From Candidatus Methanosuratincola subterraneus (GTDB lineage: Archaea; Thermoproteota; Methanomethylicia; Methanomethylicales; Methanomethylicaceae): DNA of 64,000 bases. The notes under the pieces were generated by a model. That model ran no database searches. It saw only the letters and a list, made by a program, of their open reading frames with translations, and was not told the origin of the DNA. Shown here in pieces: positions 1 through 7,498 of this stretch. Positions within the stretch are counted from its first letter, which is position 1. The number at the start of each line of letters is the position of its first letter. The DNA lies in contig RXGA01000001.1 in the NCBI GenBank assembly GCA_004028775.1, positions 124,001 through 188,000 of the forward strand, written 5' to 3'. The translations under genes and the position numbers were made by a program.

Positions 1-2
1 AG

Positions 3-1004
3 ACCAGCTCGATAATAAGGATGGCCACCGAGGCGCAAAAGAAAGGTCTGAAGACCGCGGTGATTGTGAACGAGATTGGGGATGTTGACGTCGATGGAGA
101 GTTTGTAAAGAGCTCTGGGCTAAAAGCCAAGAGGATCTTGGGCGGGTGCATCTGCTGCAGCCTGGGCGCAGACTTGGTCTCCACGATAAAGATTGTCGTG
201 GAGGAATTCAAACCTGATGTGATCTTCGTCGAGCCCACAGGGGTGGCCCTCCCCTCGCAGGTTAAGCGGTTCTTTGTGCAGGCCTCTTACCTAGTCCCCG
301 GTCTAGAGTTCTCCCCGACTGTTGCGCTGGTTGATGGCGTCAGGTTCCGTTCCCTGCTCGCCGAGTTCAAGGATTTCCTGACGAAGCAGGCCCGTGATGC
401 AGAGATCCTTGCGTTGACAAAGATTGACAGGATCGACAAGAAATTCGATCTCCCCCTGATAGTCTCTGCACTCAGCGAGATGAGGCCAGGGACAAGAGTG
501 ATCGGCGTTTCGTCGGTGACGGGCGAAGGGATGCCTGATCTCTTAGCCGCCATACTCGGGGAGCGGGTCGAATTGGATTCTGAGGCGAATCCAGCACAAG
601 ACGATTCGGTGGCAGAATCAGGAGTCGGCAATGCTGACTTCTACGGGATCCTCAGATCAGACAAGGATCTAGATGACAAAGCGATCAGATCTTTCGTGTC
701 AGAAGTGATCGAGGCAATGGGGAGGAAATGCATAGAAAAAACAGGGAGGATCCTTGGTCACATCAAAGCTTTCGGTGAGTCGCAGGGCAAGGGATTCAAG
801 GCGAGCATGGTCGATCTCACGACAGGCGTCGAATTCTCCGGAGACATCCCGCAGTCTTGGAAGGAGCTTAAGTTCTCTCTCTTCATGGCACTCGAGGGGT
901 TCGGATCTGAGGATATGCGTTCTTACCTAAAGGAAACGATCAGGGAAACCAGCAAAAAATATGGGTTGTCTGTTGAAGACCTCCACCACCAACACCACAA
1001 CTAG
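3..1004 (+). CDS. CobW/P47K-type GTPase (metallochaperone family), 5' partial
   Basis: Member of the CobW/HypB/UreG class of P-loop GTPases that deliver metals or service metallocofactors. The reading frame is open to the window edge, so the Walker A loop and true start lie upstream; the first in-frame ATG (position 21) is probably internal. Visible family marks in order: VNEIGDVDVDG (switch I-like strand), GGCICCS (the CxCC metal site), VEPTG (Walker B region) and TKID (guanine specificity). The C-terminus is His-rich (LHHQHHN), consistent with metal binding. It ends 4 nt into the convergent UroD-like gene and stands beside RamA, MtaC and MtaB. A role in handling the corrinoid or zinc of the methyltransferase system is inference; the family assignment is firm. 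Confidence 0.85.
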   Translation, partial: TSSIIRMATEAQKKGLKTAVIVNEIGDVDVDGEFVKSSGLKAKRILGGCICCSLGADLVSTIKIVVEEFKPDVIFVEPTGVALPSQVKRFFVQASYLVPGLEFSPTVALVDGVRFRSLLAEFKDFLTKQARDAEILALTKIDRIDKKFDLPLIVSALSEMRPGTRVIGVSSVTGEGMPDLLAAILGERVELDSEANPAQDDSVAESGVGNADFYGILRSDKDLDDKAIRSFVSEVIEAMGRKCIEKTGRILGHIKAFGESQGKGFKASMVDLTTGVEFSGDIPQSWKELKFSLFMALEGFGSEDMRSYLKETIRETSKKYGLSVEDLHHQHHN

Positions 1005-2005
1005 CCCTTTTTCAGGAACGGTTCGAGCGCTGATAGCTTCTCCAGATTGTGGGAAGTCAGGATGAACGGCTCCCCTCCGTCTGTGCTGACTATCAAATTC
1101 TTGGGCGCGCCCGAAGCCAGCCTAACTGATATATCCCTGATCCTGCTCTCCTCCTCTTGGTCGGCAGGGACCTTGAAGTTCCCCATCACGGCCGCCTGGT
1201 TGGCCAATGCCTCAGAGACCCTCAGAAGATCTGAATCCCTTGAGATGTGGACAATGTAGCTCCTTGGGGGCAACTGTGTCAGGAATTTCAGGCTCCTGGC
1301 ATCCTCTTCGAATTGGATGATCGGCACGACGCCTTCTTTGATAATCCCTTCTAGCAACGTCTTCGTGGTTGGCCATACCACCTTGTCGAAGTAGTAGTCC
1401 CCCACGATCGCCGGGGTCGCATTCGTGAACGAGACCCAAACCCTGGGGACTTTGCATGACTTTGCAAATTCAGCCAGGAACTTTGGGTACTTCTTGGCTA
1501 TCGTCATCGCCGTGTTGTAGATTTTCTGTTGGTCCTTAGCCATGTCCCTCATGGTATCGTTGAAGCCCCTGTAGTACGATATGTAGCCTATCGGGGTTAT
1601 GGCCATCGCGCCGCAGTAGCTTGCAACCCCCCAGCCCCCTGTCTCTTCAACGAAACTGCTCACCAATCCGGGTGCCTCAGCAAGCCTTCTCTCCAGTTCA
1701 ACTACTAGGTCATTTTCCTTGTGGATCTTCAACGCATATTCAACGGGCCCATAGTCGCAGAGGTCGTCGTAGCCATCGATGTCCTTTATTATCCGGACCG
1801 GCTCTCTGAGCGAAGGCTTCGACGGGAGGTATACCCATCCCGAGTCAAAGACGGCTGGATGGAGCAGGAATCCATCAAATTTCTTCAAGACAGATTCGCT
1901 GTTTTTTACGACCTCAGAGAATTTTTCCCTCTTGGAAGTGATTACTGGAGCGACCGGCGTCCTTCCAGTGTTCTCCAGCTTTATTGTCTCCTCTATTATC
2001 CCCAT
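1001..2005 (-). CDS. UroD/MtaA-fold protein lacking the zinc ligands
   Basis: 334 residues, the usual length of uroporphyrinogen decarboxylase-fold methylcobamide:CoM methyltransferases (MtaA, MtbA). Fold marks include FDSGW near residue 54 and VMGNFKVP near 273, matching the GN(I/V)xP turn of the family. In MtaA the zinc that activates CoM is held by an HxC motif and a later Cys. Here the first site reads H253-I-S255 and the second position reads TDGG near 308-311, so two of three ligands are absent. A standard CoM methyltransferase is therefore unlikely. It follows an unknown gene by 14 nt on the same strand, divergent from ramA, suggesting an accessory or regulatory role in the corrinoid system (inference). 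No decarboxylase function is claimed. Confidence 0.75.
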   Translation of the reverse strand: MGIIEETIKLENTGRTPVAPVITSKREKFSEVVKNSESVLKKFDGFLLHPAVFDSGWVYLPSKPSLREPVRIIKDIDGYDDLCDYGPVEYALKIHKENDLVVELERRLAEAPGLVSSFVEETGGWGVASYCGAMAITPIGYISYYRGFNDTMRDMAKDQQKIYNTAMTIAKKYPKFLAEFAKSCKVPRVWVSFTNATPAIVGDYYFDKVVWPTTKTLLEGIIKEGVVPIIQFEEDARSLKFLTQLPPRSYIVHISRDSDLLRVSEALANQAAVMGNFKVPADQEEESRIRDISVRLASGAPKNLIVSTDGGEPFILTSHNLEKLSALEPFLKKG

Positions 2006-2019
2006 CTCAAGTTCACAAA

Positions 2020-2616
2020 TTATAATTTATGAATGTTGAACCCTATAAGGACTACCCCGAGGTTCTTGTTCGAGACATCGATCCCCTTCTTTCTCAACCA
2101 GTCCTTTAAGAGTAGATCAGTGTATGTTGAGGGCATGCCGAGGACAAGCCCGTGAATCCCTTCAGGGGCTTCTACCCCAACACTCATTGGGGGTATAAAG
2201 ACCTTTATCTCGCCCGACATCGCCTTCCTCACGCTGTTGGGAGGAAGCTTGTCCTTGAATATCACGAAACTGTCCCCGAGCAGCATCGCGTTCTCGTCCT
2301 TCTTGTATGATTCTAGGAGTGACTTGTCCCTAATCTCGACGCCCACGGTGTCGCCGAGATAAATCAGCTCTACGGGCTCGGGAGGGTAAGTGTAGTTCTC
2401 ATCAGTGATGGCTGCGAGCAGATGGTCCCTTTTCAATGCCTCCCTGACTCCCGCATTGTATTTCAGGAAAAACCCGCCCGTGTTGTTCTCCTCGCAAAGC
2501 TCCGAAGAGAGGATCTCGTTCTTCAGCTCTGTGGGTAGCAGAACCGCATCAACAATCCCTTTAACATTGATCAGCCTTTCCATGAGGCTGCCGACGACAT
2601 ATTCAAAAGACGACAT
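2020..2616 (-). CDS. Unrecognised protein next to corrinoid activation genes
   Basis: 198 residues, no family recognised. It is soluble, with no membrane segment or signal peptide, one cysteine (near residue 40) and mixed alpha/beta composition. It has a hydrophobic beta-rich middle (VELIYLGDTVGVEI) and a C-terminal stretch rich in Leu/Val/Gly (GLVLGMPSTYTDLLL). It is first of a two-gene leftward unit with the UroD-like gene and shares a short AT-rich intergenic region with divergent ramA. This placement suggests a part in methyltransferase activation or sensing, but nothing in the sequence proves it. Start: ATG at 2616 sits just after an AT-rich promoter; no strong ribosome binding site is visible. 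Confidence 0.65.
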   Translation of the reverse strand: MSSFEYVVGSLMERLINVKGIVDAVLLPTELKNEILSSELCEENNTGGFFLKYNAGVREALKRDHLLAAITDENYTYPPEPVELIYLGDTVGVEIRDKSLLESYKKDENAMLLGDSFVIFKDKLPPNSVRKAMSGEIKVFIPPMSVGVEAPEGIHGLVLGMPSTYTDLLLKDWLRKKGIDVSNKNLGVVLIGFNIHKL

Positions 2617-2639
2617 ATTTTTTACACGTTAAAATGGTA

Positions 2640-2690
2640 TAACATACATTTATATTTATTTATAACAATAATTACTATATAAATTGACTT
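2640..2690. promoter_or_regulatory. Divergent promoter region, unknown gene / ramA
   Basis: AT-rich stretch between divergent starts. A rightward TATA-like run (TTTATATTTATTTATAA, about 2648-2664) lies about 25 nt before the likely ramA transcript start. The complementary strand offers a TATA-like run for the leftward gene. Boxes assigned by eye. Confidence 0.5.
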
Positions 2691-2703
2691 GGAGGATGGG
2701 TTT

Positions 2704-4335
2704 TTGTACGGGCTGGCGATAGATATCGGAACGAGCGGAATACGGATCCAGGCGCTTGACCTGAATACCTCTGAGGTGGTTGCGACAGCCATAACCCTGA
2801 GGCACCCCTTGCCTGGGGCTAATGTGATCGATCACCTTCATTTTGCAGTCGAGGTCGGCGAAGATGTGGCGCATAAGCTCATAATCGACACGATTAACTC
2901 GCTCCTCAAGCTTCTTGAAATCGATCTCTCCAAGGTGGAGAGGGTGGCAGTCGACGGGAACCCGACCCAGCTTTCACTCTTCCAGAACATCGAGGTCCGC
3001 GATCTGGCCTACTGGGGCGAGCATGCGATGCACGATTACAATATAAAGCCGCCCGAAAGGAATGCCTGCGTGATCAAAGCCGGATCGGTGGGGCTCGACC
3101 TGAACCCGGAGGCTGATGTTTACGTGCCTCCAGGCGTGAAGCACGAGATCGGCGCCGACGCACTCGCCATGCTCGTCAAATCAGGGGTCTTGGAGAAGCG
3201 GGGGATATCCCTCGTGACCGACTTCGGGACTAATGCGGAGATAGCGCTCGTGATAGACGGCGAGGTTTTCACCTGCTCCGCCGCAGCCGGCCCTGCAATC
3301 GAGGGCCAGCGGATCGAGAAGGGGATGCTTGCTGCGCCGGGGGCGATCTGCGATGTTAACCCTGAATCCAATGGCTGGAGGATGACGATTCTAAACGAAC
3401 AGTTGCTGGCTGAGAAGGGCGATGCGGTCCTGCCCCACTCCGGGGAGGTTGTGGCAAGAGGACCGATGAGTGGCAAGGCTCATGGGATCACGGGGACAGG
3501 GGTGATCGCGGTGCTCGCCCTCGGTATCTCTTCGGGGCTCATCAAGCTCCCTAATATAGCAACCCAGGACAGGAAGCTCTACCTCCAGGATGGGGTTTAC
3601 TTTACAAGGCGCGACTTGGTCGAGGCAGGGAAGGCGATCGGGGCTTTCCGTGCCGGCCATATTTCGCTTTGCGAGGAGGCAGGGATCACTATGCAGGACA
3701 TAGACACTTCATACATGGCCGGCGCCTCCGGGTTCTATGTGGATGCGAACAAGTCAATGGATGTAGGTCAGATCCCTGCATGCTCGAGGAAAGTCTACCA
3801 GATAGGGAATACCTCGCTCGGCATGGCAAAAGACATCGTTTTGAAGCCTGATATGATCGATACGCTCCAAAGCATGGCAGACAGCATAAGGGGGCGGCAC
3901 ATAATGCTCGCCACTTCTAAGGTATTCGAGAAAGTTTACACCCTGGAGCTCTCATACTGGGATGAGGGCATGCCGATCACCATCTACAATGAGTATCTCA
4001 GGAGATATGGATACAACCCATTGCCCAAGAGGGTTCCAAACCCCGAGATAAAGAGGATCTACATGCGTGACATCCCTGAGCTCGGAAAGAAGGGGCTTAA
4101 AGTCCTTAGGGACATCGGGGTGACCCTCATCGGCGAATTCGATGGGTGCACAGGCTGCGAAAGCTGCGTCAAGGGCTGCCCGGAGAGCGCAATAAGGATC
4201 GAGCCAGCAGGCGACAGATACAGGATAGTCATCAAATCCGAGCTGTGCGACGGGATGGCCTGCCTCCGATGCCAGCAGGCTTGCCCTGATCAGGTCTTCA
4301 AATACTCGAGCCTGCTAAAAGGCAAAAGGGAATAG
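2704..4335 (+). CDS. ramA: RamA-like reductive activator of corrinoid methyltransferases
   Basis: ATP-dependent iron-sulfur protein that reduces inactive Co(II) corrinoid to Co(I) on methyltransferase corrinoid proteins. The N-terminal ASKHA-like activator domain opens with AIDIGTSGIRIQ and has a second nucleotide-binding region at SLVTDFGTNAEIAL. The C-terminus carries two [4Fe-4S] ferredoxin motifs, CTGCESCVKGCP and a variant C-x4-C-x2-C-x3-CP. At about 543 residues it matches RamA, whose iron-sulfur domain is also C-terminal. Start: a longer frame opens with TTG at 2689, but GGAGG at 2691-2695 sits 8 nt before a second in-frame TTG at 2704, immediately before the conserved YGLAIDIG, so 2704 is preferred. 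It faces mtaC-mtaB and would keep MtaC active. Confidence 0.9.
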   Translation: MYGLAIDIGTSGIRIQALDLNTSEVVATAITLRHPLPGANVIDHLHFAVEVGEDVAHKLIIDTINSLLKLLEIDLSKVERVAVDGNPTQLSLFQNIEVRDLAYWGEHAMHDYNIKPPERNACVIKAGSVGLDLNPEADVYVPPGVKHEIGADALAMLVKSGVLEKRGISLVTDFGTNAEIALVIDGEVFTCSAAAGPAIEGQRIEKGMLAAPGAICDVNPESNGWRMTILNEQLLAEKGDAVLPHSGEVVARGPMSGKAHGITGTGVIAVLALGISSGLIKLPNIATQDRKLYLQDGVYFTRRDLVEAGKAIGAFRAGHISLCEEAGITMQDIDTSYMAGASGFYVDANKSMDVGQIPACSRKVYQIGNTSLGMAKDIVLKPDMIDTLQSMADSIRGRHIMLATSKVFEKVYTLELSYWDEGMPITIYNEYLRRYGYNPLPKRVPNPEIKRIYMRDIPELGKKGLKVLRDIGVTLIGEFDGCTGCESCVKGCPESAIRIEPAGDRYRIVIKSELCDGMACLRCQQACPDQVFKYSSLLKGKRE

Positions 4336-4396
4336 ACATTCTTTCAGCTCTGATTTTTCTAAAAATTCCAATGAAATAAGCAATTAATAATTAAGA

Positions 4397-4431
4397 AATA
4401 AAATTAAAATAAAACAAAAAAAAAGAAAAAA
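4397..4431 (-). terminator. Oligo-T terminator of mtaBC
   Basis: The plus strand has a long A-rich run ending in about 20 near-continuous A residues, so the leftward mtaB-mtaC transcript ends in a T-tract just after the mtaC stop codon, the usual archaeal intrinsic terminator. A shorter T-run near 4351 may end ramA. Confidence 0.6.
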
Positions 4432-4441
4432 GGGAAGTTGC

Positions 4442-5269
4442 TTACATCCTGTCTGCGTACTCCGCAACAAACTCCCCGACGATCTTCGGGTATTCCTTGC
4501 GGATTTCCTTCCAGCTCTTGCCTGCCAGCGCTGCCTCTGCAAGCTTCGGTGCGTGGAACGCCTTGACTCCGTAGACTCCCATGTCGTAGGACTCCACAAA
4601 GTCCCTCTTCACTGCACCGCCGCCGCAGCCGAACACCGGGACCGAGATGCCCTGTTCCTGGAGTGCCTTCGCCACCCTCGGGAAGGCGGTCATGGTTGTG
4701 GTCATCAGTGCCGTGCCGGTCAGCATCACTGGCTTGTACTTCTTGACTGCCTCGATTACTTCCTTGTCCGGGACGTCCCTGCCAAGGTCAACCGCCTCGA
4801 ACCCGTTCGCCTTCAGGAACATCACGACGAGGTTCTTTCCAATGTCGTGCGGGTCACCCTCGGCGACGAATGAGACAACGGTGCCCTTCTTCTCCCTGGC
4901 CCTGCCAAGCTTCTGCTCAGCCACTGCCATAGCCGCAGTCATGGCATCTGCAGAGAGCATTATGTCGGGCAGGAAGTAGGCTCCCTTGGCGTATAGAGCG
5001 CTGACTGCATCCATTCCCTTGGCAAGCCCCTTCTCGATCACGTCGAGCGGAGAAGTCCTCTCGAGAGCCGTCTTCGCAGCCTGAACCGCTTTTTCTGTGT
5101 CTCCGAATATCACAGCCATTGCCAGCGTCCTGAATGGCTCTTCCTTTGGCAGTACTTTCTTGACGTCCGGGTCGTCTTCTGGCTTAATTGCCGGTCCTTC
5201 GATTATGACGTTGTACCTCTTGAACATCATGTCGAAGTCCGCTTTCTTAGCCCAATCTAAAAGTGCCAT
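4442..5269 (-). CDS. mtaC: Methanol corrinoid protein MtaC
   Basis: Corrinoid-binding shuttle that accepts the methyl group of methanol from MtaB and passes it to a CoM methyltransferase. 275 residues: an N-terminal helical cap (about 45-125), then a Rossmann-like B12 domain with the base-off signature EGDPHDIGKN, whose His141 should ligate cobalt. A Gly-rich strand (PVFGCGGGAV) follows for the cofactor tail. Start: the frame opens with a GTG overlapping the mtaB stop, but GAGGTG lies 7 nt before the ATG at 5269, which is preferred. It is translated just after mtaB. The closest family fit is MtaC, given its MtaB partner, although methylamine corrinoid proteins share the fold. Confidence 0.9.
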   Translation of the reverse strand: MALLDWAKKADFDMMFKRYNVIIEGPAIKPEDDPDVKKVLPKEEPFRTLAMAVIFGDTEKAVQAAKTALERTSPLDVIEKGLAKGMDAVSALYAKGAYFLPDIMLSADAMTAAMAVAEQKLGRAREKKGTVVSFVAEGDPHDIGKNLVVMFLKANGFEAVDLGRDVPDKEVIEAVKKYKPVMLTGTALMTTTMTAFPRVAKALQEQGISVPVFGCGGGAVKRDFVESYDMGVYGVKAFHAPKLAEAALAGKSWKEIRKEYPKIVGEFVAEYADRM

Positions 5270-5280
5270 TTTGCAACACC

Positions 5281-6669
5281 TCACAATCCATAGCTCTTCG
5301 GGTCAAATGTCGGTATCTTCCTTGGGTATTCTCTCATGCACTGGTCAACGAATATCTCTGCTTCCATCGGGAGGCTCTCGAGGATGCTTGTGTACTTCCT
5401 CAGCGTGTCGAGCTCGAACCTCGTCAGCTGAAGTAGCTTGGCCTCATATGCTTCCATCATGATCTTGGAAGCCTCGAGCGCAGCGGCCCTTGCCCTCAGG
5501 TAGATGTCCTTTCCATACTCAACTATTGCTTTTCCTACCCTGAATGCGTTAGGATATGCGAGCAGCGTGCCCTGCGGGTCTCTGTACATGTCTGTGAACG
5601 TGTACAGGTCCCTGAGCGTCTTTGCATTGCCCGTCTGGATCGCAGTGTTCATCAGCGCAGCCTCGTAGCCTGTGGCCTGCAGCCATACTGCTGGTGTAGG
5701 TCCGCCCATCTCCTCCCTGTGGAAGACCGACTCATTGCTCCAGCAGTCCACCACCTGGCAGGTTAGGTTGCCCATGACATCTGCATGCGCGCAGACTGCG
5801 TTCTTGCCTTCCTGGCAGATCGGGACGCCTGTTATCGCCTTTATTATGGTGTTCTCGTATCCGCAGTCCTTCAGCGGACCTGTCGCGCCGCATTCGACAG
5901 CGACTAGGCTCCTTGCTGCAGAGATCGCCCTGGCAAGCGCAGCAGCCGTGTGCGACATATCCTTGCCCAGCAAGCCTCCTGCTACGTACATGCAGGTGTT
6001 AGCTCCTGAGCAGTTGGTATCGCCCGCAGGTCTTGTGTCATACTTGCTGCAGATGTTTACTGCCCTTGTCCAGAAGTACTCCATGTCTACGCTGCCTAGG
6101 TATCCAATCCCAAATAGGATTGCCTTAATGTCTCCTCTCATCACACCGTAGTCAAGGACCGACTTTCCTCCCATGGTCTCTGCCGCTATGTCCGAAGCCC
6201 CTGCCTTGCAGCACTCCTCGATTGTCTCTGCGATCCTGTTGTCATACTCGGAGCCCCTTAGGCCTCCTTTCTCCTCAATCCTCAGGTCTCCGACTGTCTG
6301 CCTCAGGCACGCCCTGACGCCGTATTCGTCATAGTATTTCTTGAGAACCTCTGCCTGCGCAAGTGTGCACGCATAACCCCAGTCGGGATGGTATGTCTGC
6401 TGGAAGACATGCTCCTGCTCAAGCATAAATGCCGGTAGACCAATGTCGACCGCCCTTGCTGCTGCTTGTTCTGCAATAGAAGCCATTTCTTTCACTAGAG
6501 TATCCTTGCTGCGCTCCGTTCCTGCCTCGGGAGCGACCTTGACCTCTGGTACCACGTAGCCTGCGCCGAACTGCACGTTCCAGTGCTCTAGCACTGGGAA
6601 CTTGGCATGGCCAAAGACCATGTCGTCGGGATCCTTGTATGCCATTTTAGTATATCTTCTAACTCCCAT
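5281..6669 (-). CDS. mtaB: Methanol:corrinoid methyltransferase MtaB
   Basis: Zinc enzyme that activates methanol and methylates the Co(I) corrinoid of MtaC, the first step of methanol-based methanogenesis. 462 residues from the ATG at 6669. With this start the zinc ligands of Methanosarcina MtaB (Glu164, Cys220, Cys269) fall at exactly the same numbers: AAET with E164, DTNCSG with C220 and KDCG with C269. This supports 6669 over the in-frame GTG at 6681, and the N-terminus RRYTKMAY also matches MtaB. It is first gene of the mtaB-mtaC unit with its own AT-rich promoter. No Pyl (amber) codon interrupts the frame, unlike methylamine methyltransferases, so methanol is the expected substrate. Confidence 0.95.
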   Translation of the reverse strand: MGVRRYTKMAYKDPDDMVFGHAKFPVLEHWNVQFGAGYVVPEVKVAPEAGTERSKDTLVKEMASIAEQAAARAVDIGLPAFMLEQEHVFQQTYHPDWGYACTLAQAEVLKKYYDEYGVRACLRQTVGDLRIEEKGGLRGSEYDNRIAETIEECCKAGASDIAAETMGGKSVLDYGVMRGDIKAILFGIGYLGSVDMEYFWTRAVNICSKYDTRPAGDTNCSGANTCMYVAGGLLGKDMSHTAAALARAISAARSLVAVECGATGPLKDCGYENTIIKAITGVPICQEGKNAVCAHADVMGNLTCQVVDCWSNESVFHREEMGGPTPAVWLQATGYEAALMNTAIQTGNAKTLRDLYTFTDMYRDPQGTLLAYPNAFRVGKAIVEYGKDIYLRARAAALEASKIMMEAYEAKLLQLTRFELDTLRKYTSILESLPMEAEIFVDQCMREYPRKIPTFDPKSYGL

Positions 6670-6859
6670 ATTATTCCCCACTATATATTCAACAGAGATT
6701 GTTATTAAGCGCTGTTCTTATTTTTATTAGGTAGAGCATCATCGTTGCTTAATTTATTGAGCAAATAACTATGTTATATTAAGTTTAAAATATAAAAATC
6801 TCGTGTTTTTTGTTCAAAAATATTAAATTTAGTTGTACACTTTTTAATACAGTTGAAAA

Positions 6860-6890
6860 AATTTATGGATGGATAATCCATCCATAAATT
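6860..6890. repeat. 14-bp perfect inverted repeat in the mtaB / hydrogenase intergenic region
   Basis: The arms AATTTATGGATGGA and TCCATCCATAAATT are perfect reverse complements around a 3-nt spacer (TAA). It lies centrally in the 460-bp gene-free region between the divergent mtaBC and hydrogenase promoters, about 190 bp from mtaB and 240 bp from the hydrogenase operon start. It may be an operator for a dimeric regulator, or a hairpin. Neither flanking gene reads towards it, so a terminator is unlikely. The rest of 6670-7132 holds TATA-like boxes and no supported gene. Confidence 0.6.
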
Positions 6891-7043
6891 CGAACAAGGT
6901 GTGTTATGGTTTCCGTCCATTTCAGGCTTTACGTATTTTGAAATTTTACCAAGTTGCACCAGATCTGGTCAAAAAAATCCAGCTTTTCATAAAGCTCTAA
7001 TAAAAGAAATTTAATAAACACATAATATAATCTTGTAATGCTG

Positions 7044-7070
7044 TGTACACTTTAGGTGTATTTATATAGG
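7044..7070 (+). promoter_or_regulatory. Hydrogenase operon promoter with abutting dyad
   Basis: A TATA box (TTTATATAGG, 7061-7070) lies about 65 nt before the first operon gene, predicting a leader of about 40 nt. Directly upstream is the dyad TACAC-TTTAG-GTGTA (7046-7060). TGTACACTTT occurs here (7044-7053) and again at 6834-6843 in the same intergenic region, suggesting a repeated regulator site. Confidence 0.5.
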
Positions 7071-7132
7071 CGACCTTCCTAATGGTTATTGTAAATGTTA
7101 AATTCTGCCATGATTGATTTGGGGGGTCTGGT

Positions 7133-7498
7133 GTGCAAAAAGGTAGCCGTGGGCCGATGCCCTCAGAAAAAGTTTCTTTGCTTGTTGCCTTAGCCTTCAT
7201 GATTATAGGCATAGCTGGTTGTATCGCCGCCTCCATAGCCTTTAATTTCATTTTGTTGTTGGCTTTTGTAGAAATCACTTCAGTCTCAATGTTTTTCATC
7301 CTTCTCTTGAGTTTCATACCTGCCTATTTCCCGGATCGTATAAAGGCAGGCTCACTGTTCTATTGCGGCTTGGCAAAAGAACCTTATGTCAGCGATTCGA
7401 GCGTCTACAGGCCTAATGTACCGCTTCTGAATGTACCTTACGATACAAATTGGGATGAGTATTACGACAAATCAAAAATGAAGGTGGAGAAGGCATGA
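7133..7498 (+). CDS. Small two-helix membrane subunit of the hydrogenase operon
   Basis: 121 residues with two strongly hydrophobic segments (about residues 14-35 and 38-64), then a hydrophilic C-terminal half of about 55 residues. It is not recognisable as a known Hyc, Ech or Mbh subunit, although small membrane subunits are usual in these complexes. Start: GTG at 7133 after a G-run (GGGGGGT) 5 nt upstream; an ATG at 7157 is possible. The last 4 nt overlap the antiporter-like gene, so the two are translationally coupled. It probably anchors or bridges membrane subunits (inference). Confidence 0.75.
   Translation: MQKGSRGPMPSEKVSLLVALAFMIIGIAGCIAASIAFNFILLLAFVEITSVSMFFILLLSFIPAYFPDRIKAGSLFYCGLAKEPYVSDSSVYRPNVPLLNVPYDTNWDEYYDKSKMKVEKA

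Noticed and set aside
1001-2005. Naming this gene mtaA or hemE
   Set aside because: The zinc ligands of MtaA are missing, and nothing else in the protein or its neighbourhood points to uroporphyrinogen decarboxylation.
6774-6959. 61-residue frame on the minus strand in the mtaB/hydrogenase intergenic region
   Set aside because: Very AT-rich, no ribosome site, contains the inverted repeat, and no recognisable protein features.
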